From Cyathus striatus (taxonomy: Eukaryota > Basidiomycota > Agaricomycetes > Agaricales > Nidulariaceae), in contig JAOVFP010000001.1 in NCBI GenBank assembly GCA_025738555.1, positions 4,464,001 through 4,528,000 on the forward strand: a DNA stretch of 64,000 bases, read 5' to 3'. This document shows, piece by piece, positions 35,433-47,349 of the stretch. Each line of letters begins with the position of its first letter. Position 1 is the stretch's first letter. A program made the translations under genes and the position numbers. The notes below the pieces were generated by a model. The model saw nothing but the letters and a program-made list of their open reading frames with translations. It was not told where the DNA came from and did no database searches.

Positions 35433-35801
35433 CCCTCTTTTTGTTTCGTTCTCGGACAGACTATGTAGACAGAAGGACATGAGAGAGTTATGTCAGTGTT
35501 ACGGCTGTATTCGTATTCTATTCTGGATGTGAGTTTGTAGAGAGAGGAAGACACGTAGCAAGCACAGGTAAGAGCGCCAAAAGGCGGTAAGAGAGAGACA
35601 TTGCACCGAGGGCGATGCATGGATGGAGAAGTCGAAGCGAGGGTATTGATGAATTTTGTAATTGACTGGTCACAGCCACTGGCAACTGCTACCATCACCT
35701 TAGCTTTGCTACGCTCCCTCAGGCCTCATCGACATCTTTCATCTGCCCTTCTCATCTCTCCCGCCCAGGTCGGGCCATTCTCCTCGCTCTTTCTCTCAAC
35801 C
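35433..35801. other. Intergenic, no gene seen
   Basis: 3' flank of the secreted-protein gene and promoter with CT-rich leader (35710-35800) of the next plus-strand gene. Confidence 0.4.
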
Positions 35802-37098
35802 ATGAAGACTCTTCGCTCCCTTCTCTTCGCCTGCATCCTCGCCTTCTCCGTCGTCCACTCTTCCGCCCTCAATTTCGCACCAACCCCGACAGCCCTCGTC
35901 CCTCGTCAGTCCCCCGCTCCTGGTACCAGTGCCGTCGACTCTGTTGCAACATCGGCCAGCTCTACTTCAGCATCCGAAACTTCCACCACATCAGATACTT
36001 CAACCTCTCAATCTTCCACCACGTCAGACACTTCCACCACCTCATCCAGCACCGAAGTGAAGGAAACCCCTACTTCCACTTCTTCCACTACCACCGAGTC
36101 GTCCATCATTACTCCAAGTCAAACCAGCCAGCAGCCGGTACAAAGTACTCCCGTCGCAACAACGCCTCCGGCAGTGCAGACCTCCGTGATGGAGTTCACA
36201 ACCACTGGCGAAAATGGGCAGGCTTCTACTGTGACCATCACCAGCACCAACACTCCAACCCTTACTTCTTCTGCGTCTGCTAGCCCGTCTGAGTCAAAGG
36301 CTAGCGACAGTGGTGGCGGCGGGCTCGGCGTTGGCTCTATTGTTGGCATGTCGGTCGCCGGAGGTGTTGCCGTCTTGGGAATAGTGGGCTTCTTTGTGTG
36401 GAAGTTCACCAGGAAGCGATTCACCGACTTTGACGACCGTAAGTCATGTGTAATATCAGCGTCTACAACAGGGGTATTTACACAATATAAAAGACGAGGC
36501 TATCAAGTGGCCCGAGCTCAACGCCCACAGCGCAGGAGCTCCCGACGCGATTGCCCCTCCCACGCACGACCCCGTGCGCGGTTTGGATTCTGAGAGCGAC
36601 CTGTCACGTTTCGACTCCACCAACTACTCCACGCCTGACTTCAATTCTACCGACCCTTACGCCGTACCTCCACTGCCCCATATGAACCCTAATCAGCCAT
36701 ACCGCGACGACCCTACAGTGGTGGCGGGGTACTATGACCCGTATCGCGGACCCGTGCCAGGGACAATTGAAAACGGCGGTAGTAGCGTTGGACACGAATG
36801 GGCAGGTGGTGAGGCCATTCCAATGAACCAGATGAATGCGGGGAGAATGAGTCCGGGGCCACAGGCAGCATTACGCACTATGAGCCCTGCTCCTCAGGCG
36901 TATGGGGCTGACGGTATGTATGAAGCTGGACGACAGAGCCCCGGCCCTCAGGCTGCGCTGGGAGGAGGACGGGCATCACCTGGACCACAGATGGCATATG
37001 GGGGCCGAGCATCTCCTGGGCCTCAAATGGCGTACGGAGGTCGAGCATCTCCCGGACCGCATGCTGCATACGATAACTATGGCGCAGGGGCGCGGTAG
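35802..37098 (+). CDS. Mucin-like single-pass membrane protein
   Basis: The signal peptide MKTLRSLLFACILAFSVVHS is followed by a Ser/Thr-rich extracellular part of about 150 residues, with many STTSDTS-type repeats, likely O-mannosylated. A Gly-rich hinge leads to one membrane helix (VGSIVGMSVAGGVAVLGIVG and FFVWKF), then a basic stop-transfer RKRF. The cytoplasmic tail crosses one intron (after FTDFDD) to EAIKWPELNAHSAG and LDSESDLSRFDSTNYSTPDF. It ends in repeats of RASPGPQMAYGG. This resembles cell-wall stress sensors of the Wsc/Mid2 type in layout, but no cysteine-rich WSC domain is present, so the role is a guess. Confidence 0.77.
36970..37071 (+). repeat. Tandem 36-bp coding repeat
   Basis: Two full units (36970-37005, 37006-37041) and a partial third encode RASPGPQMAYGG in the cytoplasmic tail. 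Degenerate copies (MSPGPQAALR, QSPGPQAALGGG) precede them. Confidence 0.75.
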
Positions 37099-37663
37099 TG
37101 ACAAAGAGGAGTATCTGAGGTATTGATGGTGTACATACCAGGCGGAAAACATTGGACTGGGAAGTTGCATGATACGATACTCGCATTTCTTGTTTCACAT
37201 TAATACCATGGCACATCGGATTGGTTGCTACCATCCGGTACTGGATTCTGGACGATGGCCATAATTACATGTTGTGGATTCCTGTTTTTTTGCATTTGTG
37301 AACGATGCTATGCATATACAATTGATAGACATAATAAATACAGCTTCGGTCCGTAGTAAACATAGCATCAACGTCGAGTGCGCACTGCGCAGCGGGGCAG
37401 GCTCCAAGAAGTCACGTTATCCGAGGCGCGGCGGTGTTTCCATCTCAAATCGCAGCCTAACGGCAAAAAAGATATCTTGTCTCCGTCCCTCACCCGCCCT
37501 GCTGTTCTCTCCAGCTCTGCACATATTCTATTCTAACGTCTATCTGCATTTCACGACCATCTACTCCAGCCTAACGTCTCCTCACGAACTCGCATCCTAC
37601 ACAACCCCTTATCCATCCTATTCTTATTCATAGCCTATCAACCAGCACTCTCGCATTCGCATT
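37099..37663. other. Intergenic, palindromic motif, no gene seen
   Basis: It holds the promoter of the MARVEL-like gene. GTGCGCACTGCGCAGC at 37378-37393 is the exact reverse complement of 31481-31496. The region 37480-37640 is CT-rich, a likely leader. Confidence 0.4.
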
Positions 37664-39353
37664 ATGTCGCTGATCGAACGAATATCAGACAATTTCTCCA
37701 GGATTCTTCCTTCAATGTCGTCCAAGTCCCGCCCGACAATGCAAGCTGGAATTGGCAGTGGACACGGGATGGTTGGATTTCAGGATGATGTGAGTACTCA
37801 TGTAACCTCGTTCCTCGTCCTTCGTTCGTTTGTTCTCTCTCGCTCGCTCTCAAATGTGCCTGTTTGCTTCCTTACTGCGGCATTTCATAATGTTCTGCCA
37901 TTGGAACCTCCAACGGAGGTCGAATCCCGCATCCTCTTCTTCTCCAACTCCCTCTTACGTAATCATATCATGTTCTCCTTCGTTCAACTCCCATCGCAAT
38001 GGCCGACTCTCCAGGCCAGCTCGTGTTCCTTCTCTTCGTCCCTTTAGGCTGGCTGATATGGCTCCGGGTTCATTTCTTTTATTCTTACCTGGCATCTCGT
38101 CTCAGTTCCACTAACACAGCGCGTCTCCCAGATGATAGTGTCAAAACCAACCATCATATTCCACGCCTCTCAAATATTCTTCAACTTCCTGGCAATGGCC
38201 TGTTATGCAAGTGTAGCAAGCTTCCAGGCAAAGTGGAAGGTCGGCCCATGTACGTGCTCCATTCCTACCTTTCCATAACGCGTCGCTTACCACGTACGTA
38301 TGCCAACCACAGCTGGTCTCACTGGATTTGCCATCTTCACCTCTGTGGCCGGGATGTTACTCTCAGCATTCATGCTCGCTGTACCCGTTATTTATGAAAA
38401 GCACGATAAGTTTGTGAGACTAGCTCGCGCGCTCAAGGAAGTGCGCGTCAGCTTCATCCTCACTGGCACAGGCACTGCCTTTAGTCTTCTAATTGCGTAA
38501 GCATCCATTCGTTGCCCGCCCGCGACGCTCTTTTAAATATTCCGCAGTTTTATTGTTACCATTTCTGCTTGGACGCAACCGGGCTGCAAGAACCCTGACA
38601 ACGATCCTCACAGTGAAGATCTTGGGGATGACTTTAAAAACGGACTCCCTGGCTGGTGCAATACCAAAAAAGCTGCAGCCATCTTTTTCTGGCTAGCATT
38701 CGGTTAGCCAATTTCCGCTGCATGTTGGAATCATTTTGTTTATTCATCATCACTTAGCCTCCTGGGTAGCATCCGTGATTATTCTCGTTTTGGACTGGCG
38801 CAACGGCAGGTTGAATGCGCCTCGTGATCCGCCCTTCACCGCTCCCTCAGTGACACATGATGAGGAGGAGGGCGAGGAAGAAGAGGAAGGTTATACCAGT
38901 ATACCTCCTCCCCGACAAAACTCAATTCCTTATGCTAATGCCGGCGCAGCTAGTAATCCATTTGCCGACAGCAACCGCTATAACACACCGCCCGTTTCTA
39001 CTGCTCCTAGTAGTGCATATACTCCAGCCTCCGCTCCTCAGCCCCTTGCTGCTGGCCGACCTAGCGTGGATGCGTATGGGGCTTTCTCGGATCCAGCTCC
39101 TAGTGGCTTCGGTGCTTCCTCTGCCAGTGGCTACAGTCCCGCACCATCTGGGTACACGAGTGCCAGTGCGTACGCCACTCCTGCACAAACCATCGCACCT
39201 CCTCCTACCCTTCCCGAACCTGATTTCGGCCCGCGCATGTCGCGGACTATGCAATATGCTGACCCTTACTCCGCTGTACGTGCCTCTATTGGCACACCTC
39301 AGGCCTCAAGCTCCATACCACCCAGCTATGAAAGTTACCAAGGATACCGTTAG
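37664..39353 (+). CDS. MARVEL-like four-helix membrane protein
   Basis: Exon 1 starts MSLIERISDNFSRILPSMSS and ends GFQDD before a GTGAGT donor at about 37791. After a long intron, coding resumes near 38130 with MIVSKPTIIFHASQIFFNFL and AMACYASVASFQAKWKVGP. Next is GLTGFAIFTSVAGMLLSAFM and LAVPVIYEKHDKFVRL, then VSFILTGTGTAFSLLIA joined to FIVTISAWTQPGCKNPDNDP. Then come CNTKKAAAIFFWLAF and ASWVASVIILVLDWRNGR. Four hydrophobic helices and a cysteine-containing second loop fit the MARVEL fold. The tail is long, acidic then Ser/Tyr/Pro-rich, ending SYESYQGYR. Small extra exons within the first intron cannot be excluded. Confidence 0.68.
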
Positions 39354-39642
39354 ATGATTATTCTTTTGTAACAATAAGAGACTTTTCCAAGGACATATTT
39401 CCTCCATTAACACTGATTCCTGCCATAATGCTAGTGTTTAAATTTTATTCGCTTTTTTTTAGGTTTGTTCATTTCCTTGTTGAGGCTGAAGATTCAATCC
39501 AATGTATATCATACATATTAACAGAAGGGACTGACAGCAAGATACAAAGCAAGAAGGCAGAATCACGAGATTACAAAGAAATATAGATAAGTATAAAAAT
39601 GATGGAATAATCATCCGAGAACTTGGAAAAAAGAAATTATAG

Positions 39643-42548
39643 TTATTGTTTAGTCCTTTGTTTCTTTAGTAAAGCCAATGAATCCCGAGCCTTTCGAGAT
39701 CGCCGTGTTAAATACTCTTCTTGTTCTTCTGGGGCGTGTTCATTATCTGCATCGTTTTCTTGTGCATCATTTTCTTGGGCGCCTTCTAGATATCCAACTC
39801 CCATGAATACAGGAACACCACCCGCACCCCCATGAGCTAAAAATCCTCGCTTTTTACTTGCAGTGCCGAAGCCTGTCAATATTTCACTTTCCAGATCATC
39901 GAAATCACCCTTCTCGTTCCGCCGCGAAGCATACTGCAGTTCCTCATGCAATGTTTGCCTGTCACCGTCCTCATCTTCATCTTCATCATCTTCATCCCGC
40001 AGTGGAACCGTTATATCGATAGATGTTTCCCCGAAAGAGCGCTTCACGCCAATATTTGACGATGTAACAGGAGGGAATACGCGTGGACCGTGTCTAAAAT
40101 GCGTATCTTCCTCATCGTGCAAAGGTGTATCACTCGACCGATTCACGGGCACCACAGGTTCCGGTGATGAAAATGATAATGACAAAGGATCTTCATCATC
40201 AGAGCCTTCAAAAGTGGCTGGTGGCATCACCCGCGGTCCTCTTGAAGGGGCCCTTAGCCTGCGTGGGGATTTCCCTGGCATCGGTGATAATGGAAGACGC
40301 TTGAAAAAGCCATTGCTAGCTAAGCGAGGGATTCTGGATTTTGCAGCAGGACGCTCATGGCGGTCTCTCTCCAGCAGGCCATCATTGGTGACAGAATCAT
40401 TAGGCTGATCGTCCAGCATTTCATTAACTGGGGAATTCTCTTCAACCGGAATTCCGTTGCCTTTAAAGCGGAATACATTGCGTGAGGGGCCCATCGATGC
40501 CGAAAGTGAACGTTCTGTAAAAGGTGGCGGTGTAGACGGAGACTGCTCATCCGGACTTGTGTCATCTCGTTCGCCATTGTCAGAGCATAAAGAAGGGGTA
40601 GCAGCATCCGGTTGAGGTGGAACACTGTGTATCGCAGCAGATGAGGAATCCATTGAGGTAAGGTGGCTGGACTGTGATGAAAATAATACGGATGCTTTTG
40701 AGTTGCGGTTGCCCAGAGGTTGTGAGCTTGATGAGGTCGTAGACGCAAAACTGGAATCTGACGAGGAGACAAAAGAACGTCGTTTGAGAGTTGCGCCTGT
40801 GAACAAGAAAGAAGTCAGTGTCACAGAACAACAGAACAAATCACAGCTCACGTACGTAAGTCATCTTGCTTGTGATTGCGTGAATCGAAATCGCGCTTTC
40901 GCTTCTCTCCCGTGCCGTTGTTCGATGTAGACCCACTCAATAATTGGACTGACGATGAAGAAAGGACTCTCGAACTCGACGATGTAGAACGATGAAGGAA
41001 GCTGCTATCACTCTGCCATGAACTATCTGCACTTCGCGAAAGTCCTGAAACAGAACTGGACAGTGAGCTTGGTGTCCCAGAGACCCGTCGTAGTCGAACC
41101 GTTTTCATTTCGTTTAGGAACGCAGCCATTTTGTCGGGCGTAATCCCAACTGTAGGCTGACCCTTTCTGCGGCCGGGAGGAGGATTTATAGGCGCTTCTT
41201 TCGGCGATGGGGCATGTTTAAGAGCTGCCCGCGCTGAAGAAAATAACATGCTAGGATCGGAACTAGTAGCAGGTAACTGAAGTATAGCTGAATTTGGGGG
41301 TGGTGGTGGTGGTGGAGGAGGAGGAGGAGGTGGAGGGGGCATCATGAAACTAGAATTGGCTGCTGGACGACGCGATAACTGAGAATTAACAATTAGCTGA
41401 TACAAACGAATACATGTGAAGGTATGCGGACCTCCTCCCTGAGTCTTCGAATCTCCTCTTCCAACATACGAATCTTTTCCTTATCTCGCTCCTTTTCAAA
41501 GAATTCTTGCTCCACCAGGGACTCTGTTTTTATCGCCTCAGTCTCCCATCGTTGTTCTGTTCTCATTTGCTCTGCCCGTGCCTTCAGCAGTTCTTCTTCC
41601 TTGCCTCGAACATGAGACTCTTTTACAATTTCAACTTCGTCATCGTCAATGTTTATCACTTCGATCGCACGCTCCTTCCCCTTACGAGACGATGGTTGGG
41701 CTGGAGAGCTTGAGTTACGCAAATCCAGTACCTTATCTTGTGGCCTAGTCGATTTCGAAGGACGAATGCGAATAGGTGAGGCATTAGGACTGGGCAACAG
41801 GATTGAGGGGTCTGCATCGTTATCTCCAACATGAAATTTCTCAACCTGAGCCTTCACTGATGAAATAAAGTGAGGTTTACGAAGTGGAGAAACCGGTCTA
41901 GGGGAGGGTTCGTCCGAAGGTTTGCGGTAGTCGATTTGCTTAAGCGGGGGAGAATCAACGCGACATATCTGGTCGATTTCCTTGGGAGTGGGTTTAGCAA
42001 TAGGTGGTGCAAATCGAACATGTCGTTTAGTATATGGTTCAGGATCCATAGACGGTGAACGAGGAAAGAGAGAGCCTGGCATTGTCATGGAAGGGCGACG
42101 CTTGAGAATTCGGGGTCGTGGTAAAGGCGATGGGGATCGCGAGGAAGATTCAACAGTATCTGGAGAACATATTCTAAGTAAAGACCGGGGCAAGTAGTAT
42201 CCAATCTTACCGTCATTCCATGAAGAAGACTGTGCTTGCTTTTCTGTGTGGCTGGGGGTAGTGGAAACGCGAGAAGACGAAGGTTCGGGGATATCTGCGT
42301 CGTTCTCAATGCGCCTGCGTTTTCTTGGAAGGGTATTCGAAGGGTGGTCTGTATAGTCGTCCGAGTCTTCGTCGGATTCGGAGAGTTCACGTTCCTGTTA
42401 TTGACGCGTTGAGAGGTGAAGGTGCGGAAGGAAGAGACGAAGATACCTGGCTTCCGGTGGCATTTGCAACAAAAGATTCGAGTTCCCTGGAGACAAAGTT
42501 GAAGACGCCAGCGAGAATGCCAGACGACTTGGAAGGCTTCGCAACCAT
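39643..42548 (-). CDS. Large disordered proline-rich protein with WH2-like motif
   Basis: No family recognised. The likely start is MVAKPSKSSGILAGVFNFVS at 42548, after an in-frame stop further upstream. An acidic exon follows, then a Ser/Pro-rich exon with DPEPYTKRHVRFAPP and a coiled coil (KARAEQMRTEQRWETEAIKT; KERDKEKIRMLEEEIRRLRE). The next exon has a run of 15 prolines, then TPDKMAAFLNEMKTVRLRRV, which resembles an actin-binding WH2 motif (hydrophobic helix then LxxV). The last exon (stop at 39643) is Ser-rich with the acidic run DEDDEDEDEDGD, and ends SRKARDSLALLKKQRTKQ. Poly-Pro followed by WH2 would suggest actin assembly, but the basic and HVRFAPP text could equally be nuclear. Confidence 0.65.
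41296..41340. repeat. GGT/GGA microsatellite coding for poly-proline
   Basis: 45 bp of GGT and GGA triplets on the plus strand, read as 15 prolines on the minus strand. It may vary in length between strains. Confidence 0.8.
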
Positions 42549-44163
42549 TGCGATGGTAGCTGGATATTTATCGACGTCGTTTGTGACTTTGGACTCAACC
42601 ACTCTTGTTTACACGTGCTTTCCATTTTCCCCTGCTCTAAACAAACAATGCCTTCAAAACTGATTTTTTGCTTCTCCCTCTGCTTTTCATCCTCCCTTCA
42701 ACATCTTACCTCGACGTCGATGCAATGTGTTTTTTTGTCATCCTCTCCCTAGCTCAATTCTCAGCTCTAGTGAGTATTGTTTCATCCGTAGATATTTCTT
42801 TTTCAAGATGATCCAAAATCATTCAAACTAGAGTATCTGAGCGTCTTGGGACGCGATGCTTTTATCATATCCTTCTCTGAATCTTGTTACTTTTGTGTTC
42901 TTTATTTCCGTAGTGCTAATATTTTTCTTAGAGCTGCTGGTGATCTGCCCTCGGCCTACAGTTCAGTTTGCGTAAGTGGTGAGTTACGTCCCTTCTTTTA
43001 TTTTGATGACACAAATGGAGTTACCGCCCAAGTCCTGCATTTGCTGGATGTTGACGACAATTCCAAGGCTGTATTATTATATAATTCTTCTGAACCTTTT
43101 TCTTCTACGTTCCTTACACAACTTACTAAACATTATGTACTAGACGACCGAAGATTTGCCAATAACTATGAAGGTGGGTATTCACCTATATCCCTTCTAT
43201 GATGTTTTATCACGACGGTCTTCGTACTTCACATGCACGAAAATGCCCGCCACAGCTCAATATTTCGGGCACCCCCCTCTGACTCTTCGTCGATGCTGAT
43301 ATTATCACCCTTGCTGACTTTCTTGTTTCTCTAGACTTGATCTCGTACTGTTTGGTAGACAACCACGCGTCTACGTTAAAGTCAGGTGAGTTGAAATTAC
43401 GTTGAAATGTTTGATTGGGCTGTAGTCTAAGCTATATCATGTCTTTCAACTTTTTGTATAAAATGGAAAATAAATGTTTCGAGGCAATGACAGAAGCAAA
43501 CATCAAACCGTGAATTGCACTATCAAAAAAGTGCATGAGATACGGTATGCTCCTGGCTATTATTAGTTCGTCCTACCAAATAATCCCAATCCTAAAAGGA
43601 ATATAACTGTTATAGTGACAGCCAATACATAAGTTAATGTTTTGAAAATTACATAAAAGCCGACCTCGCTTACTGTTTCCATAGAGGGCACACACCCGAA
43701 ATATCAGGATAAGATCAACCGCCGTACTGATGACAATCAGACCCCCCACTAGACTGTCAGTACGTTTTATTTTATGAAAAGGAACAAGATGTTACAAGAC
43801 ATGAAACCAACCAGTTCCTTGGCAACTGTAAGAGTTAAAAGTCTTCAGCGAAGATATAGAAACATTTGAATGATTACACGTGCAGAAACGTCATATAGTT
43901 GTTGCAGTAAGACTTGCAATATTGTAAACTTACAACCACAGATACATATCTGAGTGAAAAGTTATACGGAACTGCAAGATGTTGCAATATAATCAAGTCG
44001 TATATATTGGAATTACGGACTACCCACGAATAACCCCAATTCTGATAAATTAATAGTGAGTATAGTCTCCAAAGAACGTAGTTAAACTTAGTCGTTGCTA
44101 TGTCAAATATTTTATACACAGTAATGGCAAAGAGTACAGAAATCGCGATATTGTTCCTCATTG
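42549..44163. other. Intergenic region with one doubtful open stretch
   Basis: Upstream of the proline-rich gene. The plus strand is open from 42846 to 43202 and includes AAGDLPSAYSSVCVSG and FFYFDDTNGVTAQVLHLLDV. A short hydrophobic start MCFFVILSLAQFSALVS lies at about 42725, as in a small secreted protein. I could not join them in frame with convincing splice sites. The rest to 44163 is AT-rich with nothing recognisable. Confidence 0.35.
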
Positions 44164-45585
44164 CTAATATCGAAACAAATCCTGTCCGTCGTAGTCATAC
44201 GTTATTTCCAAATCTAATCCTTCATACTGTAGTTTGTGTAATCGCTGGCGCTGTTTCGCTGTATATTGGCCACTAATAACGGCCCATTTCAGACGAGAGA
44301 CCACAGGCGTGTGAGGCGGAAGTCGAAAACGTGAAACCAACAAATCCACCATTTCACGTCCTGGTCCACAGCGTCCAAATACTCCCTCCCCTGTAAGTCG
44401 AATACCTTCCAATCGTGGACATAGGAAGGCAAGGCCTAATGCTCCACGGATTGGATTGAAAGCTTCGTACGTAAGAACGTTTAGCACTCTCGGTGTAATA
44501 AACCCACATCGACCTCCCTCGATGCTCAATTCTATAAGGGAAATCGAAGTCATAGAAAGACATTCCATTAAATCTTCTGTCGAAATATCGACCTCGAATA
44601 ACGATAATCTCGTTAATAAACAGAGTGATCTGGCCAAGAAGTTTGTAAAGTTTTGCTGACCCCATGAAGAAAAATGCGCTCTAGTAACCTTATAAACGCC
44701 ATTGTAACCACAGCTGTATGTTTTCCTTCCGTCAACGGTTAGATGCTTTAGTGCAGGTAATGTTACGGTGTCAAAGAATTGTCCGTGATTAGTAGGTCCA
44801 ATATACAACTGTTCAAGGTTTTTATGAACAGTGACGTTTTCAGCTCCTGGTTCGAGGTTATCCGTAGGGCGCAACTCAAACCTGCACTGTGAAAGATTGG
44901 GTGCAAGCCCAAGAATAGCTGCACAAGATGATGGTGATTCCATGGAATTGGAGCATAAGGATCTAAGATGACTTAGATTGCCGCCTAGTACGACCAACGA
45001 TGGTTGGTATCCACCGATTGCTGCTTTCCGTAGCCTCGGGGAACAAGATACGAATGCGCTGAGACATTCACCACGATTCGAAAAATAAAATGATGCGTGA
45101 AGGTTTTCTAATACTGTAAACTCGTGTTTGAAATTCAACAGATGAAGCGGAAATGTGCTGTCCTCAACATTTTCTCTCGTTCCAGCACCAAGTTGTAAAT
45201 GAAGGCGACGGCAATGATTGGAATGAGATAAAATGATATTTAATAATTTTGTCGTCGCTTTAGACATACCCATTGTCCAGATGGAAGTTGGTGTAGCCAA
45301 TATTTTCAGGGATAGCGGATATGTCAAGGACTTGGACATCCAAGACTCCACCCCATGGAACTGACAAGACGATGGGGGCTTTTCTATTCGAACCTGAAGA
45401 GAGGACCACAATTCAGGTATTGCCGTCGAAATGTATCTCCACTTCCTTGAAACTCTTCCGAGTAGTAATGGAGCATCGTGGATCGAAGGTGGAATATAAC
45501 AACGGCTCGGCAAGCAGAAATAGAAGATATATGACAACACTTCAGGGGGTACTCTATCTATCGGCGCATCCATGCCTACAGACAT
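44164..45585 (-). CDS. F-box-like domain protein
   Basis: Intact single-exon frame of 473 residues, unusual here where most genes have introns. The N-terminus has an F-box-like motif, IDRVPPEVLSYIFYFCLPSR, followed by LLLGRVSRKWRYISTAIPEL and WSSLQV, the usual form in large mushroom F-box families. The rest is likely leucine-rich-repeat-like (LKHLTVDGRKTYSCGYN; LIELSIEGGRCGF; CPRLEGIRLTGEGVFG). Such proteins would recruit substrates to SCF ubiquitin ligases; the substrate is unknown. It ends YDYDGQDLFRY. Confidence 0.88.
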   Translation of the reverse strand: MSVGMDAPIDRVPPEVLSYIFYFCLPSRCYIPPSIHDAPLLLGRVSRKWRYISTAIPELWSSLQVRIEKPPSSCQFHGVESWMSKSLTYPLSLKILATPTSIWTMGMSKATTKLLNIILSHSNHCRRLHLQLGAGTRENVEDSTFPLHLLNFKHEFTVLENLHASFYFSNRGECLSAFVSCSPRLRKAAIGGYQPSLVVLGGNLSHLRSLCSNSMESPSSCAAILGLAPNLSQCRFELRPTDNLEPGAENVTVHKNLEQLYIGPTNHGQFFDTVTLPALKHLTVDGRKTYSCGYNGVYKVTRAHFSSWGQQNFTNFLARSLCLLTRLSLFEVDISTEDLMECLSMTSISLIELSIEGGRCGFITPRVLNVLTYEAFNPIRGALGLAFLCPRLEGIRLTGEGVFGRCGPGREMVDLLVSRFRLPPHTPVVSRLKWAVISGQYTAKQRQRLHKLQYEGLDLEITYDYDGQDLFRY

Positions 45586-46370
45586 TGTTAAATGATTATA
45601 CCGCAGTGTAAATAAATTTACGAACTTGCGAAGATACTAGAACGGTGAGTGCGATGCAGGCAATGTAAAGCAAGGCGTTGATGGAAAGTTATCGCATACT
45701 CGACGTTCTTATGTAGGAAATCGGCAGAATAAGTGCTTGATTTAGATGGAGGTAATTACCCATGGATGTTAAAAAGAGAGTAAAGCTTGCCGTGGGCGTG
45801 TGCCAACAGGGTGGCGTTTCCCAGCAATCGCAGTCGGTGACTGATAGTACTTAGATGTGGGGAAGATTATCGAGACTTCTTTTGACAGTTTGCATACCGA
45901 GAGAATGGGGAAGGTGGATGGATAAGGAATATGCCTCGTGAGGTGAAAATCATATGCCAGTGAACCTGTGATGGGGAGTGGAAGAGACAGCAATAGCACA
46001 GAACAGCACACAGGTAGTCAGTCAAATGGGAAAGATGATGGGATATGTATGAACACTCTGGGCCAATGCAGTGCGTTATTTTGGGGAGACGCTAACGAGT
46101 CAAGAATGAGTAATTCAACTCGACTCTCGAGCTTGGTAGCTTGAGTACTTGAGTGCAGGGATGCCAGGTCCTCATCTAAGTTATTCCGACTCCTTTGAGC
46201 CTTTGAGGTCTGAGTAAGTCAAGTTGGTATTTGGAGACTCAGTCAGCAGTGCGCAGTGCACCTCGTGACCTGATATAATTACTTATTTTTATTATTTGTC
46301 CAAGTTGAATTATAACTTACCACTTCAACCCCATACTCCTTTCTATATTCACAGGCCTAACTCTTGGCTC
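45586..46370. other. Divergent intergenic region, no gene seen
   Basis: Between the F-box gene and the MMTAG2-like gene. GCAGTGCGCAGTGCAC at 46245-46260 resembles the palindromic motif at 31481 and 37378. Nothing else is recognisable. Confidence 0.4.
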
Positions 46371-47201
46371 ATGTTCGAACCCGTAAGAGGTGGCACCCGT
46401 GGAGGTCAAGCAGAGTTTAAATGGTCAGATGTTTCCGCCGACAAGGATCGAGAGGTGGGTCACTGCATTCTTCGAATCCCGCCAAGCATTAACCACCATC
46501 CCTGTAGAATTATCTGGGCCACAGTATCAATGCACCCACCGGCCGCTGGCAAAAGAACAAAGATATCCACTGGTATAATCGTGACCTCTCGCAAGAGCAA
46601 CAGGAGCGAGACGAAGAAATCAGGAAAATCAAGGAAATGGAAGCCGATGCACTGGCAGTAGCTCTGTGCGTCATACCGTCATTGTTGTCTCCCCCCAAAA
46701 TCTAACCTGGTCTTTCCCAGTGGATTTGAACCTTCTTCGAAATCCAACACACATAAATCAGGTGATACGTCAAACATCGCCAGTGGCAGTAATTCTCTTC
46801 CTTTACCTGAAAAAGAGTCAACGGAATCTCAAAAAGTATCGGAGAAGGAAGAGCGACGAAGAAGGAAAACCGAGCGTAAAGAAGAGAAACGTGCGCGTAA
46901 GGAGCTCCGAAAGCTTGCACGCAGCGGACGACACGACGTGGAGGCCCTGGACCATGATTCTCATCGCAAATATAATCGCTCTCGTTCACGATCTCCTGGG
47001 CTTCGCAACCGCTCTCGGGAAAGACGTGATTATGTATCTAGACGACACAGAAGTAGAAGCCTTAGTCGTTCACCTATATCTGAGAAGCGACGCAACTATG
47101 ACGATTATAACGCTGTTGAACAAAACCGAGAAAGAGAGCGAGATCGACCAAGGTGGGACCTCAATGCACGTAGGGAAACCACCTCCGATCGAAGGCGTTA
47201 A
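46371..47201 (+). CDS. MMTAG2-like (MMtag domain) nuclear protein
   Basis: The N-terminal domain is nearly complete: MFEPVRGGTRGGQAEFKWSD, VSADKDRE joined by an intron (starts about 46455) to NYLGHSINAPTGRW-like text (NYLGHSINAPTGRWQKNKDI), HWYNRD, then a helix of EQQERDEEIRKIKEMEADAL. A second intron near 46665 leads to GFEPSSKSNTHKSGD. The C-terminus is Lys/Glu- then Arg/Ser-rich (SRSRSPGLRNRSRERRDYV), typical of splicing-associated nuclear proteins, and ends TTSDRRR. The family is widespread in eukaryotes but its role is poorly known. Confidence 0.82.
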
Positions 47202-47349
47202 TTACCTAGCATGAGATAACATGTTGCATTCGTATTTCTACTTATCTTACCAATGACTTCTGCGAGAGACACACCTGCGAGAATTGATCCAGCACTACAT
47301 TTATATATATATTTACAACACCCCACGACCTCCTACTACGAACTAAAAA

